A stretch of DNA of 64,000 nt from an uncultured Magnetospirillum sp. (GTDB lineage: Bacteria; Pseudomonadota; Alphaproteobacteria; Rhodospirillales; Magnetospirillaceae). Numbering within the stretch: position 1 is the first letter of the stretch; every line of letters starts with the position of its first letter. Shown in pieces: positions 37,382 through 47,800 of the stretch. The notes beneath the pieces are model-generated. The model saw nothing but the letters and a program-made list of their open reading frames with translations, was not told where the DNA came from and searched no databases. A program made the position numbers and the translations under genes. The stretch is taken from NCBI RefSeq assembly GCF_903853455.1, contig NZ_CAINTR010000145.1:32495-96494 (forward strand), read 5' to 3'.

Positions 37382-38569
37382 ATGACAGGCCTTCCCACCC
37401 ATGACGTCATCATCATCGGCGCCGGCGCCGCCGGCCTGATGTGCGCCGCCGTCGCCGGGGCACGCGGCCGCCGGGTGGTGGTGCTCGACCACAACGACCA
37501 GCCCGGCCGCAAGATCCTGATCTCCGGCGGCGGGCGCTGCAACTTCACCAACCGGGTCGTGACTCCGGGCAACTACCTGTCGCGCAACCCCCATTACGCC
37601 ACCTCGGCCTTGAAGCGTTTCGGCCCGGCCGATTTCATGGACCTGATCCGCCGCCACGGCATCGCCTGGCACGAGCGCGATCACGGCCAGTTGTTCTGCG
37701 ACGTGTCCGCCAGCCTGATCGTCGAGGCGCTGCTGGCCGAATGCGGCGCCGGCCGGGTGGACATCCGCACCGCCTGCCGGGTCGGCGAGGTCACCGGCGA
37801 CGGCCCCTTCGAGGTCGCGACCAGTCAGGGCCGCTTCGCCGCCCCGTCGCTGGTGGTGGCCACCGGGGGGCTGTCTTTCCCGAAGATTGGCGCCAGCGGC
37901 TTCGCCCATGCCCTGGCCAAGCGCTATGGCCTGGGCGTCGTTCCCACCGCGCCGGCCCTGGTGCCGCTGACCTTCGCCGAGCCGGAAATCGGCCTGATGC
38001 GCGATCTGGCCGGCATCGCCGTCGAGGCCGAAGCCTCCTTCGGCAAGACCCGTTTCCGCGAGGCCGTGCTGTTCACCCATCGCGGGCTGTCGGGGCCCGC
38101 CATCCTCCAGATCAGCTCCTACTGGCACCCCGGCCAGCCCGTCACCATCGACTTGGCTCCCGGCATCGATGCGCTGGCCCGCCTGACCGAGCGCAAGGCG
38201 GCGCGGCCCAACGCCCAGGTCGAGACCGTGGTGGCCGAGATGCTGCCGGCCCGGCTGGCCAAGGCCCTGGCCGAGCGGGCCGGTCTCTCGGCCAAGCCCA
38301 TCGGCCAGACTCCGAACGCCGTTCTGGCCAAGCTGGTATCCCATCTGAAGGACTGGAATCCGGTTCCGGCCGGCACCGAGGGCTATCGCACCGCCGAGGC
38401 CACCCTGGGCGGCATCGACACCGCCGCCCTGTCGTCCAAGACCATGGCGGTCAAGGCCCATCCCGGCCTTTACTTCATCGGCGAGGCGGTGGACGTCACC
38501 GGCTGGCTGGGCGGCTACAACTTCCAATGGGCATGGTCGTCGGGCTGGGTCGCCGGCCAGACGGCGTAA
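37382..38569 (+). CDS. NAD(P)/FAD-dependent oxidoreductase, HI0933/YhiN family
   Basis: 395-residue flavoprotein. The N-terminal dinucleotide fold is VIIIGAGAAGLMCAAVAG, followed by the family signature LISGGGRCNFTNR. The mid-protein ATGGLSFPKIGASGFAHALAK and C-terminal YFIGEAVDVTGWLGGYNFQWAWSSGWVAG complete the FAD site. The biological reaction of the family is not known. A strong rho-independent terminator follows directly, so it ends the operon with the hydrolase. Confidence 0.93.
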   Translation: MTGLPTHDVIIIGAGAAGLMCAAVAGARGRRVVVLDHNDQPGRKILISGGGRCNFTNRVVTPGNYLSRNPHYATSALKRFGPADFMDLIRRHGIAWHERDHGQLFCDVSASLIVEALLAECGAGRVDIRTACRVGEVTGDGPFEVATSQGRFAAPSLVVATGGLSFPKIGASGFAHALAKRYGLGVVPTAPALVPLTFAEPEIGLMRDLAGIAVEAEASFGKTRFREAVLFTHRGLSGPAILQISSYWHPGQPVTIDLAPGIDALARLTERKAARPNAQVETVVAEMLPARLAKALAERAGLSAKPIGQTPNAVLAKLVSHLKDWNPVPAGTEGYRTAEATLGGIDTAALSSKTMAVKAHPGLYFIGEAVDVTGWLGGYNFQWAWSSGWVAGQTA

Positions 38570-38595
38570 AAAAGGGACCCGAAGGTCCCTTTTTC
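38568..38595 (+). terminator. Bidirectional rho-independent terminator
   Basis: A run of A, GGGACC-cgaa-GGTCCC, then TTTTT. On the plus strand it ends the HI0933-family gene; the A run serves as a T run on the minus strand for the small lipoprotein gene whose stop is at 38617. Confidence 0.9.
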
Positions 38596-38616
38596 CAAAG
38601 CGTTAAGGCGAAAGCC

Positions 38617-38823
38617 TTACTTCTTCGCCGGCTTGTTCCACGGGCAGTTTTCCTTGGTGGCGCGCGGCGTGCCCAGAACGCCCTTGGCGTCCGGCTCCTG
38701 ATAGAAGGACACGGAACCGTCGGGCATGCACACCGGGTCGGTGAAGCCACCAAACGGCTCCCACCGGCCGGCACAGCCGGACAACATCACCACGGTCCCG
38801 AGCACGAGAACGACCTTCTTCAT
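38617..38823 (-). CDS. Small lipoprotein
   Basis: 68 residues: signal MKKVVLVLGTVVMLSGC with lipobox LSGC, then about 50 polar residues containing two more Cys (DPVCMPDG and KENCPWNKP) that might form a disulphide. The tail is basic and rich in Pro and Lys. GGGGAG lies seven bases before the ATG at 38823; another ATG is one codon earlier. Function unknown. It shares the terminator of the convergent flavoprotein gene. Confidence 0.75.
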   Translation of the reverse strand: MKKVVLVLGTVVMLSGCAGRWEPFGGFTDPVCMPDGSVSFYQEPDAKGVLGTPRATKENCPWNKPAKK

Positions 38824-39025
38824 CATCAATCTCCCCATAATGAAAAAAAACCTGTGTCACATTAACTCCAGATCAAGGGTTCGTCCACCCACCAGGGCCC
38901 AAAGACAGCCGACAGAATCCGCCTGCCCCGCTTCCATCGCAGCCGCAACGCCCAAGCAACGCCCAGCCATGTGCAGGCAGGCCTTCCGGGGCCGGCTCGC
39001 TCGTGCTAAACAAAGAGTCTGACCC

Positions 39026-41989
39026 ATGGCAGAGGCTCGCCCAACCTTGGCGGAATCCACACCGATCAGCACGGGAACACACCCGTCCCGCACCCTGCCC
39101 GAATGGGAGCGCGCGGCCCGGGATCTGCTTGAGGAAGGGCAGAACTTTCTTGCGCACGATGTGGCGCGCGACGGCCTGAAGCAATTCCCAAACAGTTTCA
39201 AGCTCGCCATCTTCGGCGCCGTCGCCCTGTCGCAGACCGGCGCCCTGGACGAGGCGCGCAAGCTGTTGCAGCCGGTCCTCGACGTCATCCTGATCGATGA
39301 GGGGCCGTTTCATCGCCTGCATATGAGTCTCAAGCGGGCGGTGGACGTGCTCGGCGACGAGCCCGGCAAGGAAACCCTGGCGGTCATGGCCGAGTTGGCC
39401 GAAGCCATGGAACTGGTCCGCGGCAAGAAGCTGGTGGCCAATGCCGATTCCGAAACCTATACCGCCCTGGCCGGGGTATTCCGCGAGGCCTGGATCGCAT
39501 CGGGAGCCCGGCGTGATCTGGAGCATTGCCGGGAACTGTTCCTGCGCGCCTTCCATACCGGCGGCGCCACCCGGGCGGGCATCGACGCCGCCGTGACCTC
39601 CTGGCTGCTGGGCGACTTCGACAGCGCCCGCACCCTGGCGCGAAGCGTCAGCGACCGGGTCCGGGCCGCCGAGACCGAATTGTCGCTGTCGCCGGAAGAG
39701 CGCTATCAGCTGCTCGTCACCGTCGGCGAGGCTCATCTGCTGTTGGGCGAGACGGAGGACGCGCTGGCCTCGTTCGCCTGGGCCAGCACCCTGGAAGGCA
39801 TCCATTACGGCAGCACGGTGTCGGCGCTGAAGCAACTGGCGCTGTTGCAAAGCGGCGGCCTTACCGTTCCTCCCGCCGTGCTCGACATCATCAAGCCACC
39901 GACCGTGGTGGTGTTTACCGGCCATCCGCTCGACCGTCCCGGCGAGGGCCCTCACTTCCCGCCCGAGTTGGAAGCCGCCGTCCGCAGTGAAATCGCCCAC
40001 TCGCTCGACGAGCTGGGGGCACAGGTGGGCTATTCCATGGCGGCCTGCGGTTCGGATCTGCTGTTCATCGAGGCCATGCTGGAGCGGGGCGCCGAGGTCA
40101 ACGTGGTGATGCCCTACGCCATCGACGACTTTGTCGCTGAAAATGTCCGCTACGGTGGCTCGCGCTGGGAGATGCGGTTCCGCAACGCGTTGAAGCTGGC
40201 CACCACGGTGACCTATGCCACCGAGGAGCGCTATCTCGGCCACGGCATGCTGTACCGCTTCGCCAATCAATGCCTGCATGGTCTGGCGACGCTGCGGGCG
40301 ACCTTCCTGACCACGGCACCCTATCTGCTGGCGGTGTGGGACATGATGCCGGGCTCGTTGGTCGGCGGCGCCGCCGATTTCATCGACCAATGGGAAGACA
40401 TCGCCCGGCTGCGCATCATCGACCTGGATAGCCTGCTGCAACTGCGCCCGGAACTGGCCGGCGATTCCGTTCCGACCATGCCTGATCTCGATTCCGAGGA
40501 AGACGAGGAGAAGGGCGAGGGCCGCGTCATCCGCTCCATGATGTTCTGCGACATCGCCGGATACTCCAAGCTGAAGGAGGAACACACCCCGGTGTTCCTC
40601 GACTTCCTGCGCATCATCAGCCGGGGCATGAGCAAGCTGGACACCCAGCCCATCGCCATCAACACCTGGGGCGACGCCATTTTCGCGGTGATGGACAAAG
40701 CCTCGCCCATGGCCGAATACGCCCAGACCCTTCAGGAGATGGTGGCCGCGGCCGACGAGGAACTGCGCGATCGCCTGCCCCATCCGCTCAGCTTGCGCAT
40801 CTCGCTGCATGCCGGACCGGTGTTCCAAGCCACCGATCCCATCTGCGGCCGCCAGAACTTCTACGGCAGCCACATCAACCGCGCCGCCCGGCTGGAGCCG
40901 GTGACGGTGATCGGCCATGTCTACGCCACCCAGCAATTCGTCGCGGTGCTGACCGCCGAGCAGAGCGCGCTGCGCTCCGAGGCCCAGAACCGGGGCGAGG
41001 AGTTCGACGAGAAATTCGCCTGCGAATATGTGGGCGTGCTGTCGCTGGCCAAGGATTTCGGCAAACAGGCGGTCTACCACCTGCGTCGCCGCATTGCCGG
41101 CCAGCCCCGCGACGACGAGGACGATGTCGTCGCATTGGCCCAGCCGGAGATGGCGCCCGAGGCGACTGCGGATACCGAACCGGACCTCGACATGGGCTTC
41201 AGCGACGCGGACATGTCCGCCATGCTGGCCGAAGTGATGGATGCCACCGACAGCGACGAAATAATCGAAGAGGCGCCGCTGGAGCCATTGGTCTTCGGCA
41301 CCGTGATGTCCGACGACGACATCGCCGCCCTGCTGGAGGAAGTTGGCGAAGAGGGTAACGCGGCCCCGGACGCCGTCGATTTCGGCGCCACCATTTCCAA
41401 CGAGGATCTGGAGGCCATGCTGGCCGAAACCGTCGAAACCGATGAGGACGCGGCCCCGGACGCCATCGACTTCGGCGCCACCATTTCCGACGAGGATCTG
41501 GAGGCCATGCTGGCCGAAACCGTCGAGGCTGACGAGGACGCGGTCCCGGACGCCATCGACTTCGGCGCCGCCATCTCCGACGAAGACATGGAAGCCATGC
41601 TGGCCGAGACCGTCGAGACCGACGAGAACGCGCCGGAGGAGGCTGAGATCACTTCGCCGCCGCCGCTGTTCGGGCTGTCGGCCGTCATGTCCGACGATGA
41701 CATCGCCGCCTTGCTGGAAGAAACCGAGGACGAGGACGGCGAAGACTCCGTCCCGGATTTCAGCGGCATCATGTCCGACCAGGACATGGCCGCCCTGGAA
41801 GCCGAGTGCGCCCCCGCCCCGCCACCGGAGGAACCGCTCGACCCCGATCTGGCCGAAGTCGCGGCCGCCGTCCATGCCGCCATGGCCAAGCTCGATGCCG
41901 CCGACCAAGCCAAGGCGCAAGCGTCTCTCCCGGTCTTGGGACCGGATGAGATCAAACTGGCCCCGCCCAGGCCCAAATCGGCGGAGTAG
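39026..41989 (+). CDS. Class III nucleotide cyclase with helical N-terminus and FliM-like repeat tail
   Basis: 987 residues. Residues 1-280 are TPR-like helices (LPEWERAARDLLEEGQNFL, LLVTVGEAHLLLGETEDALASFAW), similar to the DUF4071/TRAFs-binding region. About 290-470 form a Rossmann-like domain (VVVFTGHPLDRPGEGPHFPP, MAACGSDLLFIEAMLERGAEV). About 500-695 is a guanylate/adenylate cyclase domain: MMFCDIAGYSKLKEEH, NTWGDAIFAVMD, RISLHAGPVF and GSHINRAARLEPVT. The last 260 residues are acidic and hold seven units of the form S-D-D-D-I-A-A-L-L-E-E, three of them on near-identical 90-base repeats. ATP versus GTP preference is not resolved. Confidence 0.9.
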   Translation: MAEARPTLAESTPISTGTHPSRTLPEWERAARDLLEEGQNFLAHDVARDGLKQFPNSFKLAIFGAVALSQTGALDEARKLLQPVLDVILIDEGPFHRLHMSLKRAVDVLGDEPGKETLAVMAELAEAMELVRGKKLVANADSETYTALAGVFREAWIASGARRDLEHCRELFLRAFHTGGATRAGIDAAVTSWLLGDFDSARTLARSVSDRVRAAETELSLSPEERYQLLVTVGEAHLLLGETEDALASFAWASTLEGIHYGSTVSALKQLALLQSGGLTVPPAVLDIIKPPTVVVFTGHPLDRPGEGPHFPPELEAAVRSEIAHSLDELGAQVGYSMAACGSDLLFIEAMLERGAEVNVVMPYAIDDFVAENVRYGGSRWEMRFRNALKLATTVTYATEERYLGHGMLYRFANQCLHGLATLRATFLTTAPYLLAVWDMMPGSLVGGAADFIDQWEDIARLRIIDLDSLLQLRPELAGDSVPTMPDLDSEEDEEKGEGRVIRSMMFCDIAGYSKLKEEHTPVFLDFLRIISRGMSKLDTQPIAINTWGDAIFAVMDKASPMAEYAQTLQEMVAAADEELRDRLPHPLSLRISLHAGPVFQATDPICGRQNFYGSHINRAARLEPVTVIGHVYATQQFVAVLTAEQSALRSEAQNRGEEFDEKFACEYVGVLSLAKDFGKQAVYHLRRRIAGQPRDDEDDVVALAQPEMAPEATADTEPDLDMGFSDADMSAMLAEVMDATDSDEIIEEAPLEPLVFGTVMSDDDIAALLEEVGEEGNAAPDAVDFGATISNEDLEAMLAETVETDEDAAPDAIDFGATISDEDLEAMLAETVEADEDAVPDAIDFGAAISDEDMEAMLAETVETDENAPEEAEITSPPPLFGLSAVMSDDDIAALLEETEDEDGEDSVPDFSGIMSDQDMAALEAECAPAPPPEEPLDPDLAEVAAAVHAAMAKLDAADQAKAQASLPVLGPDEIKLAPPRPKSAE
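41360..41629 (+). repeat. Three tandem 90-bp repeats inside the cyclase gene
   Basis: Near-identical 90-base units start at 41360, 41450 and 41540, each beginning GCGG(C/T)CCCGGACGCC. They encode 30-residue units with the core IS(D/N)E-D-(L/M)-EAMLAET. High base identity suggests recent expansion or gene conversion; copy number may differ between strains. Confidence 0.9.
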
Positions 41990-41995
41990 CCCCGA

Positions 41996-43474
41996 TCACG
42001 CCGCGATGAAGCGGGCGCGCGGAGCCGGCATGACGATGGCCGGACGGCCGATATCCTTCATCAGCCCCGGCCCGTTGACCATTTCGAAGCCGCTTTGCAC
42101 CACGCCGCCGACCACTCGCCGATGACGGGCGCTCCAAAGATAGCAGCCGATTCCGTCCTTGGCGGTGGCCTCCTGAACCCGGCTCAGGGTTTCCAGCAAG
42201 CGCTCGTCGTCCATACGCTCGTCCGGCCGCAGTTCCGACAGGTCGAGCCCGACCATGGACACACCGATCTCCGCCGCCAGCGAAGACCGCTTGGCGGACA
42301 TGCGGGTCCGCACCAGCACCTCGCGACACAACGACCGCACGAACGAGACCACCGATTCGAGTTCCGGCGTGGTGGTGCCGTCGGGAATGCCGAAGACCTC
42401 GACCACCAGCCGCGTGTTGCGAGTCTCCTGGGGCAATTCGGAAAACGGAATCACCACGCTGCCGCGTTGATCCGACGACAGCGAGGCCCAACTGAGGGGA
42501 ATGATTACCGAAGCCTGATTGCGGTCGGCGTCACCGCTCCGCATCGCCGCCACGATGTCGCGCACGGCGCTGGAGGTCACGAACCGGTCGAGACGAAGAG
42601 CGGCCGCCACATCGCCGGGAGGATAGGCGCGGCAGCCCTCGAGCGCCTCCGCCCCCTCATGGTCGATGCGGATCACCCGGGCGCCATAGGCGGAGATCGC
42701 CTCCCCCGACGCCACCCAGGTCGGCCGCCACACCAGCGACAACCGGGCGGCGGGAGGAAGGGGAACGGCCATGTCGGGATCGAAGGCCGGCGCCTTGGCC
42801 GACTGCCCCTCCATCACTTCCCAGGCCGGTTCCTCGCGCCGAGATTGCTCGGTCCGCTCCATGGGCTTCCATTGATTGACGCTGTCGGCGACGACGCCCG
42901 AGGAGACGAAGGCGCGGCTTTCCCTGATGGCGGCATCCACATGGATCACATCCAGGACGCCCTCGGCGGACACCGCGTCGGCGACGGAAACCTCGGTGGC
43001 CACCGCCATCGACCGTTGACCTTCGCCGCTTTGCTCCCCGAACAGACGGCGGCCCAAATCCTCGACCACCGCCAAGGTGCGCTCGCGCGCCTCCTCCGGC
43101 GAAAGCTCGGGAAAGGCGATGACCCAGCGGTCCTCGCCATCCTGACAGAATGGATTGCCCTGTCCCACATGGCGACGGATCACCTGCTCGACGATCAGGG
43201 CGACCTTGCCGGCCAGACGGGGCCATTTGTCGCCGACCCAGTCGCGGAATTCCACCAGCGACACGATGTGGAGCTTGGCCTTCAGGCGGGGGTCGCGCTG
43301 GAGCATCTGCTGCAACCGGTCGGCCGCGCTTTCCACCGAGAACGCGCGCTTGGGCTTGTCGCTTCGAGATCCGGCTTTTGTCGTCTTGGCGGGATGAGCG
43401 GCGTCATCCTCATCCCAGATCGTGCGCAAGGACTGCGCCAGGCGAAGCCATATGCTTGAAGAGGATCCGGCCAT
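41996..43474 (-). CDS. Degenerate GGDEF/EAL-like protein
   Basis: 492 residues, no signal peptide. Residues about 50-180 resemble a GGDEF fold (RDWVGDKWPRLAGKVALIVEQVIRRHVGQGNPFCQDGEDRWVIAFPELSP divided over the fold) without a GGDEF motif. About 240-490 look like an EAL fold: LVWRPTWVASGEAISAYGA, LRLDRFVTSSAVRDIVAAM, LVVEVFGIPDG and FEMVNGPGLM in the right order. However, the EAL, DDFGTG and ExVE catalytic motifs are missing. It is therefore probably a non-catalytic binder or scaffold. ATG 43474 has GGAGG five bases upstream. It is convergent with the cyclase gene. Confidence 0.65.
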   Translation of the reverse strand: MAGSSSSIWLRLAQSLRTIWDEDDAAHPAKTTKAGSRSDKPKRAFSVESAADRLQQMLQRDPRLKAKLHIVSLVEFRDWVGDKWPRLAGKVALIVEQVIRRHVGQGNPFCQDGEDRWVIAFPELSPEEARERTLAVVEDLGRRLFGEQSGEGQRSMAVATEVSVADAVSAEGVLDVIHVDAAIRESRAFVSSGVVADSVNQWKPMERTEQSRREEPAWEVMEGQSAKAPAFDPDMAVPLPPAARLSLVWRPTWVASGEAISAYGARVIRIDHEGAEALEGCRAYPPGDVAAALRLDRFVTSSAVRDIVAAMRSGDADRNQASVIIPLSWASLSSDQRGSVVIPFSELPQETRNTRLVVEVFGIPDGTTTPELESVVSFVRSLCREVLVRTRMSAKRSSLAAEIGVSMVGLDLSELRPDERMDDERLLETLSRVQEATAKDGIGCYLWSARHRRVVGGVVQSGFEMVNGPGLMKDIGRPAIVMPAPRARFIAA

Positions 43475-43510
43475 CTCAGCCTCCACCCAACCCTGATCTT
43501 CCCTTCAAAA

Positions 43511-43540
43511 AGTATAGTACGTATTTCTGCCTAAAACCAA
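43511..43540 (-). promoter_or_regulatory. Possible promoter for the degenerate GGDEF/EAL-like gene
   Basis: On the minus strand TTGGTT (43540-43535) and TATACT (43516-43511) have an 18-base spacer, in a markedly AT-rich gap (43475-43682) otherwise without visible genes. The leader is about 30 bases. Confidence 0.4.
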
Positions 43541-43682
43541 GCCAAAAGACCTAGCTGGCAACAGGGACACTTGGGCACAACTCTTCGTAAAACCACAAAA
43601 ATATTGCGGGATAATATAAGACTTAATTAGTCATCTATTTCACAACAGCTATCCCGGGCGAAGGGAGGCCAGCGCCTCCGCC

Positions 43683-44663
43683 TCACACCCCGTGATACTG
43701 CTTGAACCAGGCGATGAAGGCGGGAACGCCGACGCTGATGGGGGTGGTGGGAGCGAAGCCGACGTCGCGTTGAATCGCCGAGATGTCGGCCGCCGTCTCC
43801 TTGACGTCGCCGGCCTGCATGGGCTCGAACTGGTAGATCGCCTTCTTGCCCAGCGACGTCTCGATCAGGCTGATGAAATCCATCAGCTGCTCGGACTTGT
43901 TGTTGCCGATGTTGTAGAGGTGATAGGGCGGCGCGGCGCCCTCATCGACGGGGGGATTGTCCAGCACGCCGACCACCCCCGACACGATGTCGTCGATGAA
44001 GGTGAAGTCGCGGCGCATGTCGCCGTTGTTGAACACCTTGATCGGCTCGCCGGCGATGATGGCCTTGGCGAACAGGTAGGCGGCCATGTCGGGGCGTCCC
44101 CAGGGACCGTAGACCGTGAAGAAGCGCAGGCCGGTGGTGGGGATGCGGAACAGATGGCTGTAGGAATGGCTGATCAGCTCGCCCGCCCGCTTGGTGGCGG
44201 CGTAGAGCGAGATGGGAGTATCGACCCGGTCGTCCACCGAGAACGGCAGCTTGGTATTGGCGCCATAGACCGAGGACGAACTGGCATAGACGAAGTGGCG
44301 GCACTTGCCCGAGTTGCGGGCCAGTTCCAGCATCACCAGATGCCCTTCCACATTGGAGTGGGTGTAGTCGTGCGGCGCCGACAGCGAATGGCGCACACCG
44401 GCCTGGGCCGCGAGGTTGACATAGGCGGTCACGTCGGGATTGGCGCGCGCCACCTCGGCCATGGCCTCGCGGTCGGCGATGTCCGCCTTGACGAAGGAAA
44501 AGCCCGCATGCTTGGCGAGATGCGACAACCGCAATTCCTTCAACGCCACGTCATAATAAGCGTTGAGGCAATCGACACCGACCACCTTCTCACCCCGCGC
44601 CAACAAGCGCTGGCAGGTATGGTAGCCGATGAATCCGGCAGCGCCGGTGACAAGGACGGTCAT
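43683..44663 (-). CDS. NAD-dependent sugar epimerase, UDP-glucuronate 4-epimerase-like
   Basis: 326-residue extended SDR. The NAD motif is VLVTGAAGFIGYHTCQRLL, the active-site Ser is in FVYASSSSVYGANTKLPF, and the catalytic Tyr/Lys are in SLYAATKRAGELISHSY. FFTVYGPWGRPDMAAYLFAKAII and RRDFTFIDDIV are typical of UDP-glucuronate 4-epimerases (CapI/LspL type) making UDP-galacturonate for surface polysaccharide. The ATG at 44663 is preferred to a GTG two codons before. No polysaccharide operon surrounds it. Confidence 0.92.
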   Translation of the reverse strand: MTVLVTGAAGFIGYHTCQRLLARGEKVVGVDCLNAYYDVALKELRLSHLAKHAGFSFVKADIADREAMAEVARANPDVTAYVNLAAQAGVRHSLSAPHDYTHSNVEGHLVMLELARNSGKCRHFVYASSSSVYGANTKLPFSVDDRVDTPISLYAATKRAGELISHSYSHLFRIPTTGLRFFTVYGPWGRPDMAAYLFAKAIIAGEPIKVFNNGDMRRDFTFIDDIVSGVVGVLDNPPVDEGAAPPYHLYNIGNNKSEQLMDFISLIETSLGKKAIYQFEPMQAGDVKETAADISAIQRDVGFAPTTPISVGVPAFIAWFKQYHGV

Positions 44664-44863
44664 TCGCACGAATCCTCATATATCAAGCCTGCTTCGTATA
44701 GCTTGAACGGGTCAGGAAATCATCCCCCGTATTTCGTCATCCGGCGGTAACATCATTGCATGCCGCGCCCCACCGGAGAGCAATCCTTGCTATTTTCCCG
44801 AGGCATCTTTCCGGCGACGGCACCGGCACCACTTGTAAAAGGGATTGGAGGAGGCAGAAGGCC

Positions 44864-47800
44864 ATGACCGTCGCCGCGACCGTCACCCTTGACGACAAAT
44901 ACGTCCAGGACCAGGGACAGGTCTACCTGTCCGGCATCCAGGCGCTGGTCAGGCTGCCCATGCTGCAACATCTGCGCGATCAGGCCGCCGGGTTGAACAC
45001 CGGCGGCTTCGTCTCGGGCTATCGCGGCTCGCCGCTGGGCGGCTTGGACAAGGAGTTGTGGCGGGCCGAGACCTTCCTCTCCCGTCACCAGATCCGCTTC
45101 CAGCCCGGCCTCAACGAAGACCTCGCCGCCACTTCCGTCTGGGGCACTCAGCAGATCGGACTGTTCCCCCAGCCGACCAAGGACGGCGTCTTCGCCATGT
45201 GGTACGGCAAGGGCCCCGGCGTTGATCGCAGCGTCGATGTGTTCAAGCATGGCAATTCCGCCGGCACCGCCCCCCATGGCGGCGTGCTGGTGCTGGCCGG
45301 CGACGACCACGGCGCCAAGTCCTCGACCCTGGCTCATCAGAGCGAACACGTCTTCATGGCGGCCCAGATCCCGGTGCTGAACCCGGCCGGCGTGCAGGAG
45401 TTGATCGATTACGGCCTGTTCGCCTGGGCGCTGTCGCGTTATTCCGGGTTGTGGGTGGCCATGAAGGCCATTTCCGAGACGGTGGAAAGCTCGGCCTCAG
45501 TGGCCATCGACCCTTGGCGCCAGACCTTCGTCGCACCTGAGGATTTCGTCCTGCCCGAGGGCGGATTGTCCATCCGCTGGCCCGACCGCTTCCTTGATCA
45601 GGAAATGCGGCTGATGCGTCATCGCATCCCGGCTGCCCTGGCCTTCGCCAAAGCCAACCGCATCGACCGGGTGGTGATCGATTCGTCCCATCCGCGCCTG
45701 GGTATCTGCACCACCGGCAAGTCCTATCTCGACGTCATGCAGGCCCTGGCGGACCTCGGCATCGACGAGCAACACGCAGCCGAGATCGGCATCCGCCTCT
45801 ACAAGGTCGGCATGACCTGGCCGTTGGAGCAAAGCGGCATTCGCGCCTTCGCCGAAGGGCTGGAAGAGATCCTGGTGGTGGAGGAGAAACGCTCGGTCAT
45901 CGAGGAGCAGCTCAAGGCCCAGCTCTATAACTGGCGGGAGGATGTGCGGCCACGAGTGGTGGGCGAGTTCGACGAGACCGGCGCCTGGATCCTGCCCTCG
46001 GCCGGCGAACTGACCCCGGCCGGCATCGCCCGCGTGATCGCGGCGCGCATCGGCCGCTTCTACACCTCCACCCGGGTGCTGGAACGCCTCGACTGGCTCG
46101 ACGCCAAGGAGCGCAAGCTGGCGGAGATGCCACAGGGCTTCAACCGCATCCCCTATTTCTGCGCCGGATGTCCCCACAACACTTCCACCAACATCCCCGA
46201 GGGCAGCCAGGCCATGGCCGGAATCGGCTGTCACTTCATGGCCACCTGGATGGACCGCGAGACCCTGACCTATACCCATATGGGCGGCGAGGGCGCCACC
46301 TGGATCGGCCAGGCGCCGTTCACCGGCCGCAGCCACATGTTCCAGAATCTGGGCGACGGCACCTACACCCATTCCGGCTCGCTGGCCATCCGCGCCGCCA
46401 TGGCCGCCAAGGTCAACATCACCTACAAGATCCTGTTCAACGACGCCGTCGCCATGACCGGCGGCCAGCCGGCCGAGGGCGCCCTGACGGTGCCCCAGAT
46501 CGCGTCGCAGGTCCGCGCCGAAGGAGTCGAACGCATCGCCGTGGTCAGCGACCAGCCCGACAAGTATCCGTCGGATGCCGGCTTCCCTGTAGGAGTCAGC
46601 TTCCACCACCGCGACGACCTGGACACGCTGCAACGGGACTTGCGCGACGGGCCGGGCGTGTCGGTGCTGATCTACGACCAGACCTGCGCCGCCGAGAAGC
46701 GCCGCCGCCGCAAGCGCGGCCTGATGCCCGACCCGCCGGAGCGGATCATCATCAACGAAAAGGTCTGCGAGGGCTGCGGCGATTGCGGGGTTCAGTCCAA
46801 CTGCGTCGCGGTGGTGCCGGTGGAAACCGAATGGGGCCGCAAGCGCGCCATCGACCAGTCCACCTGCAACAAGGACTTCTCCTGCGTCAAAGGCTTCTGT
46901 CCCAGCTTCGTCTCGGTCAAGGGCGGCCGCATCCGCCAACATCACGGCCTGGGCGAGCAGAGCTTCCCCGACCTGCCCATGCCGGTCCTGCCCTCCGCCG
47001 CCGAGCCGTTCGGCATCATCGTCACCGGCATCGGCGGCACCGGCGTGGTGACGGTGGCCGAGGTGCTGGGCATGGCCGCCCATCTGGAGGGCAAGGGCGT
47101 CACCTCGCTGGACCAGACCGGCCTGGCCCAGAAGAACGGCGCGGTGATGAGCCATATCCGCATCTGCGACGATCCGGGCAAGCTCTACGCGGTGCGCATC
47201 GCCACCGCCCAGGCGCGGCTGCTGCTGGCCTGCGACATGGTGGTGGCGGCCGGGATCGACACCCTGTCCAAGCTCAAGCCCGGATGCTCGCACGCCATCG
47301 TCAACGACCACGAAGCCATGCCGGCCAGCTTCACCCATGCCCCCGACATGGCTTTTCCCGGCCGGAGCATGCACGACACCATCCGCGACCACGTCAACGA
47401 CGCCGTCGATTTCCTCGACGCCACCCGTCTGGCCACCACCCTGCTGGGCGACGCCCTGGCCGCCAACATGTTCCTGGTGGGCTTCGCCTGGCAGAAGGGC
47501 GAACTGCCGCTGGCCGAGGCCTCCATCCTGCGGGCCATCGAACTGAACGGCGCCCTGGTGGAGTTCAACACCCAGGCCTTTGCCTGGGGCCGTCGTGCCG
47601 CCTTCGACCGGGCGGCGGTGGAGCGCTGCGTCGCGCCCCCGGCTGGCGAGACCTCCGACCATCGCCGGCTGTCCCAGAGCCTGGACGAGTTGATCGCCCG
47701 GCGGGTGGACCACCTGACCGGCTACCACGACGCCGCCTATGCCGGGCGCTACCGGAACCGGATCGACCGGGTTCGCGCCGCCGAACGCCGGGCGGCGCCT

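Noticed and set aside
38873..41920. 1015-codon open frame antisense to the cyclase gene
   Set aside because: It mirrors the cyclase codon pattern in GC-rich DNA, has His/Gly/Gln-rich composition without domains, and the sense frame has clear cyclase motifs.
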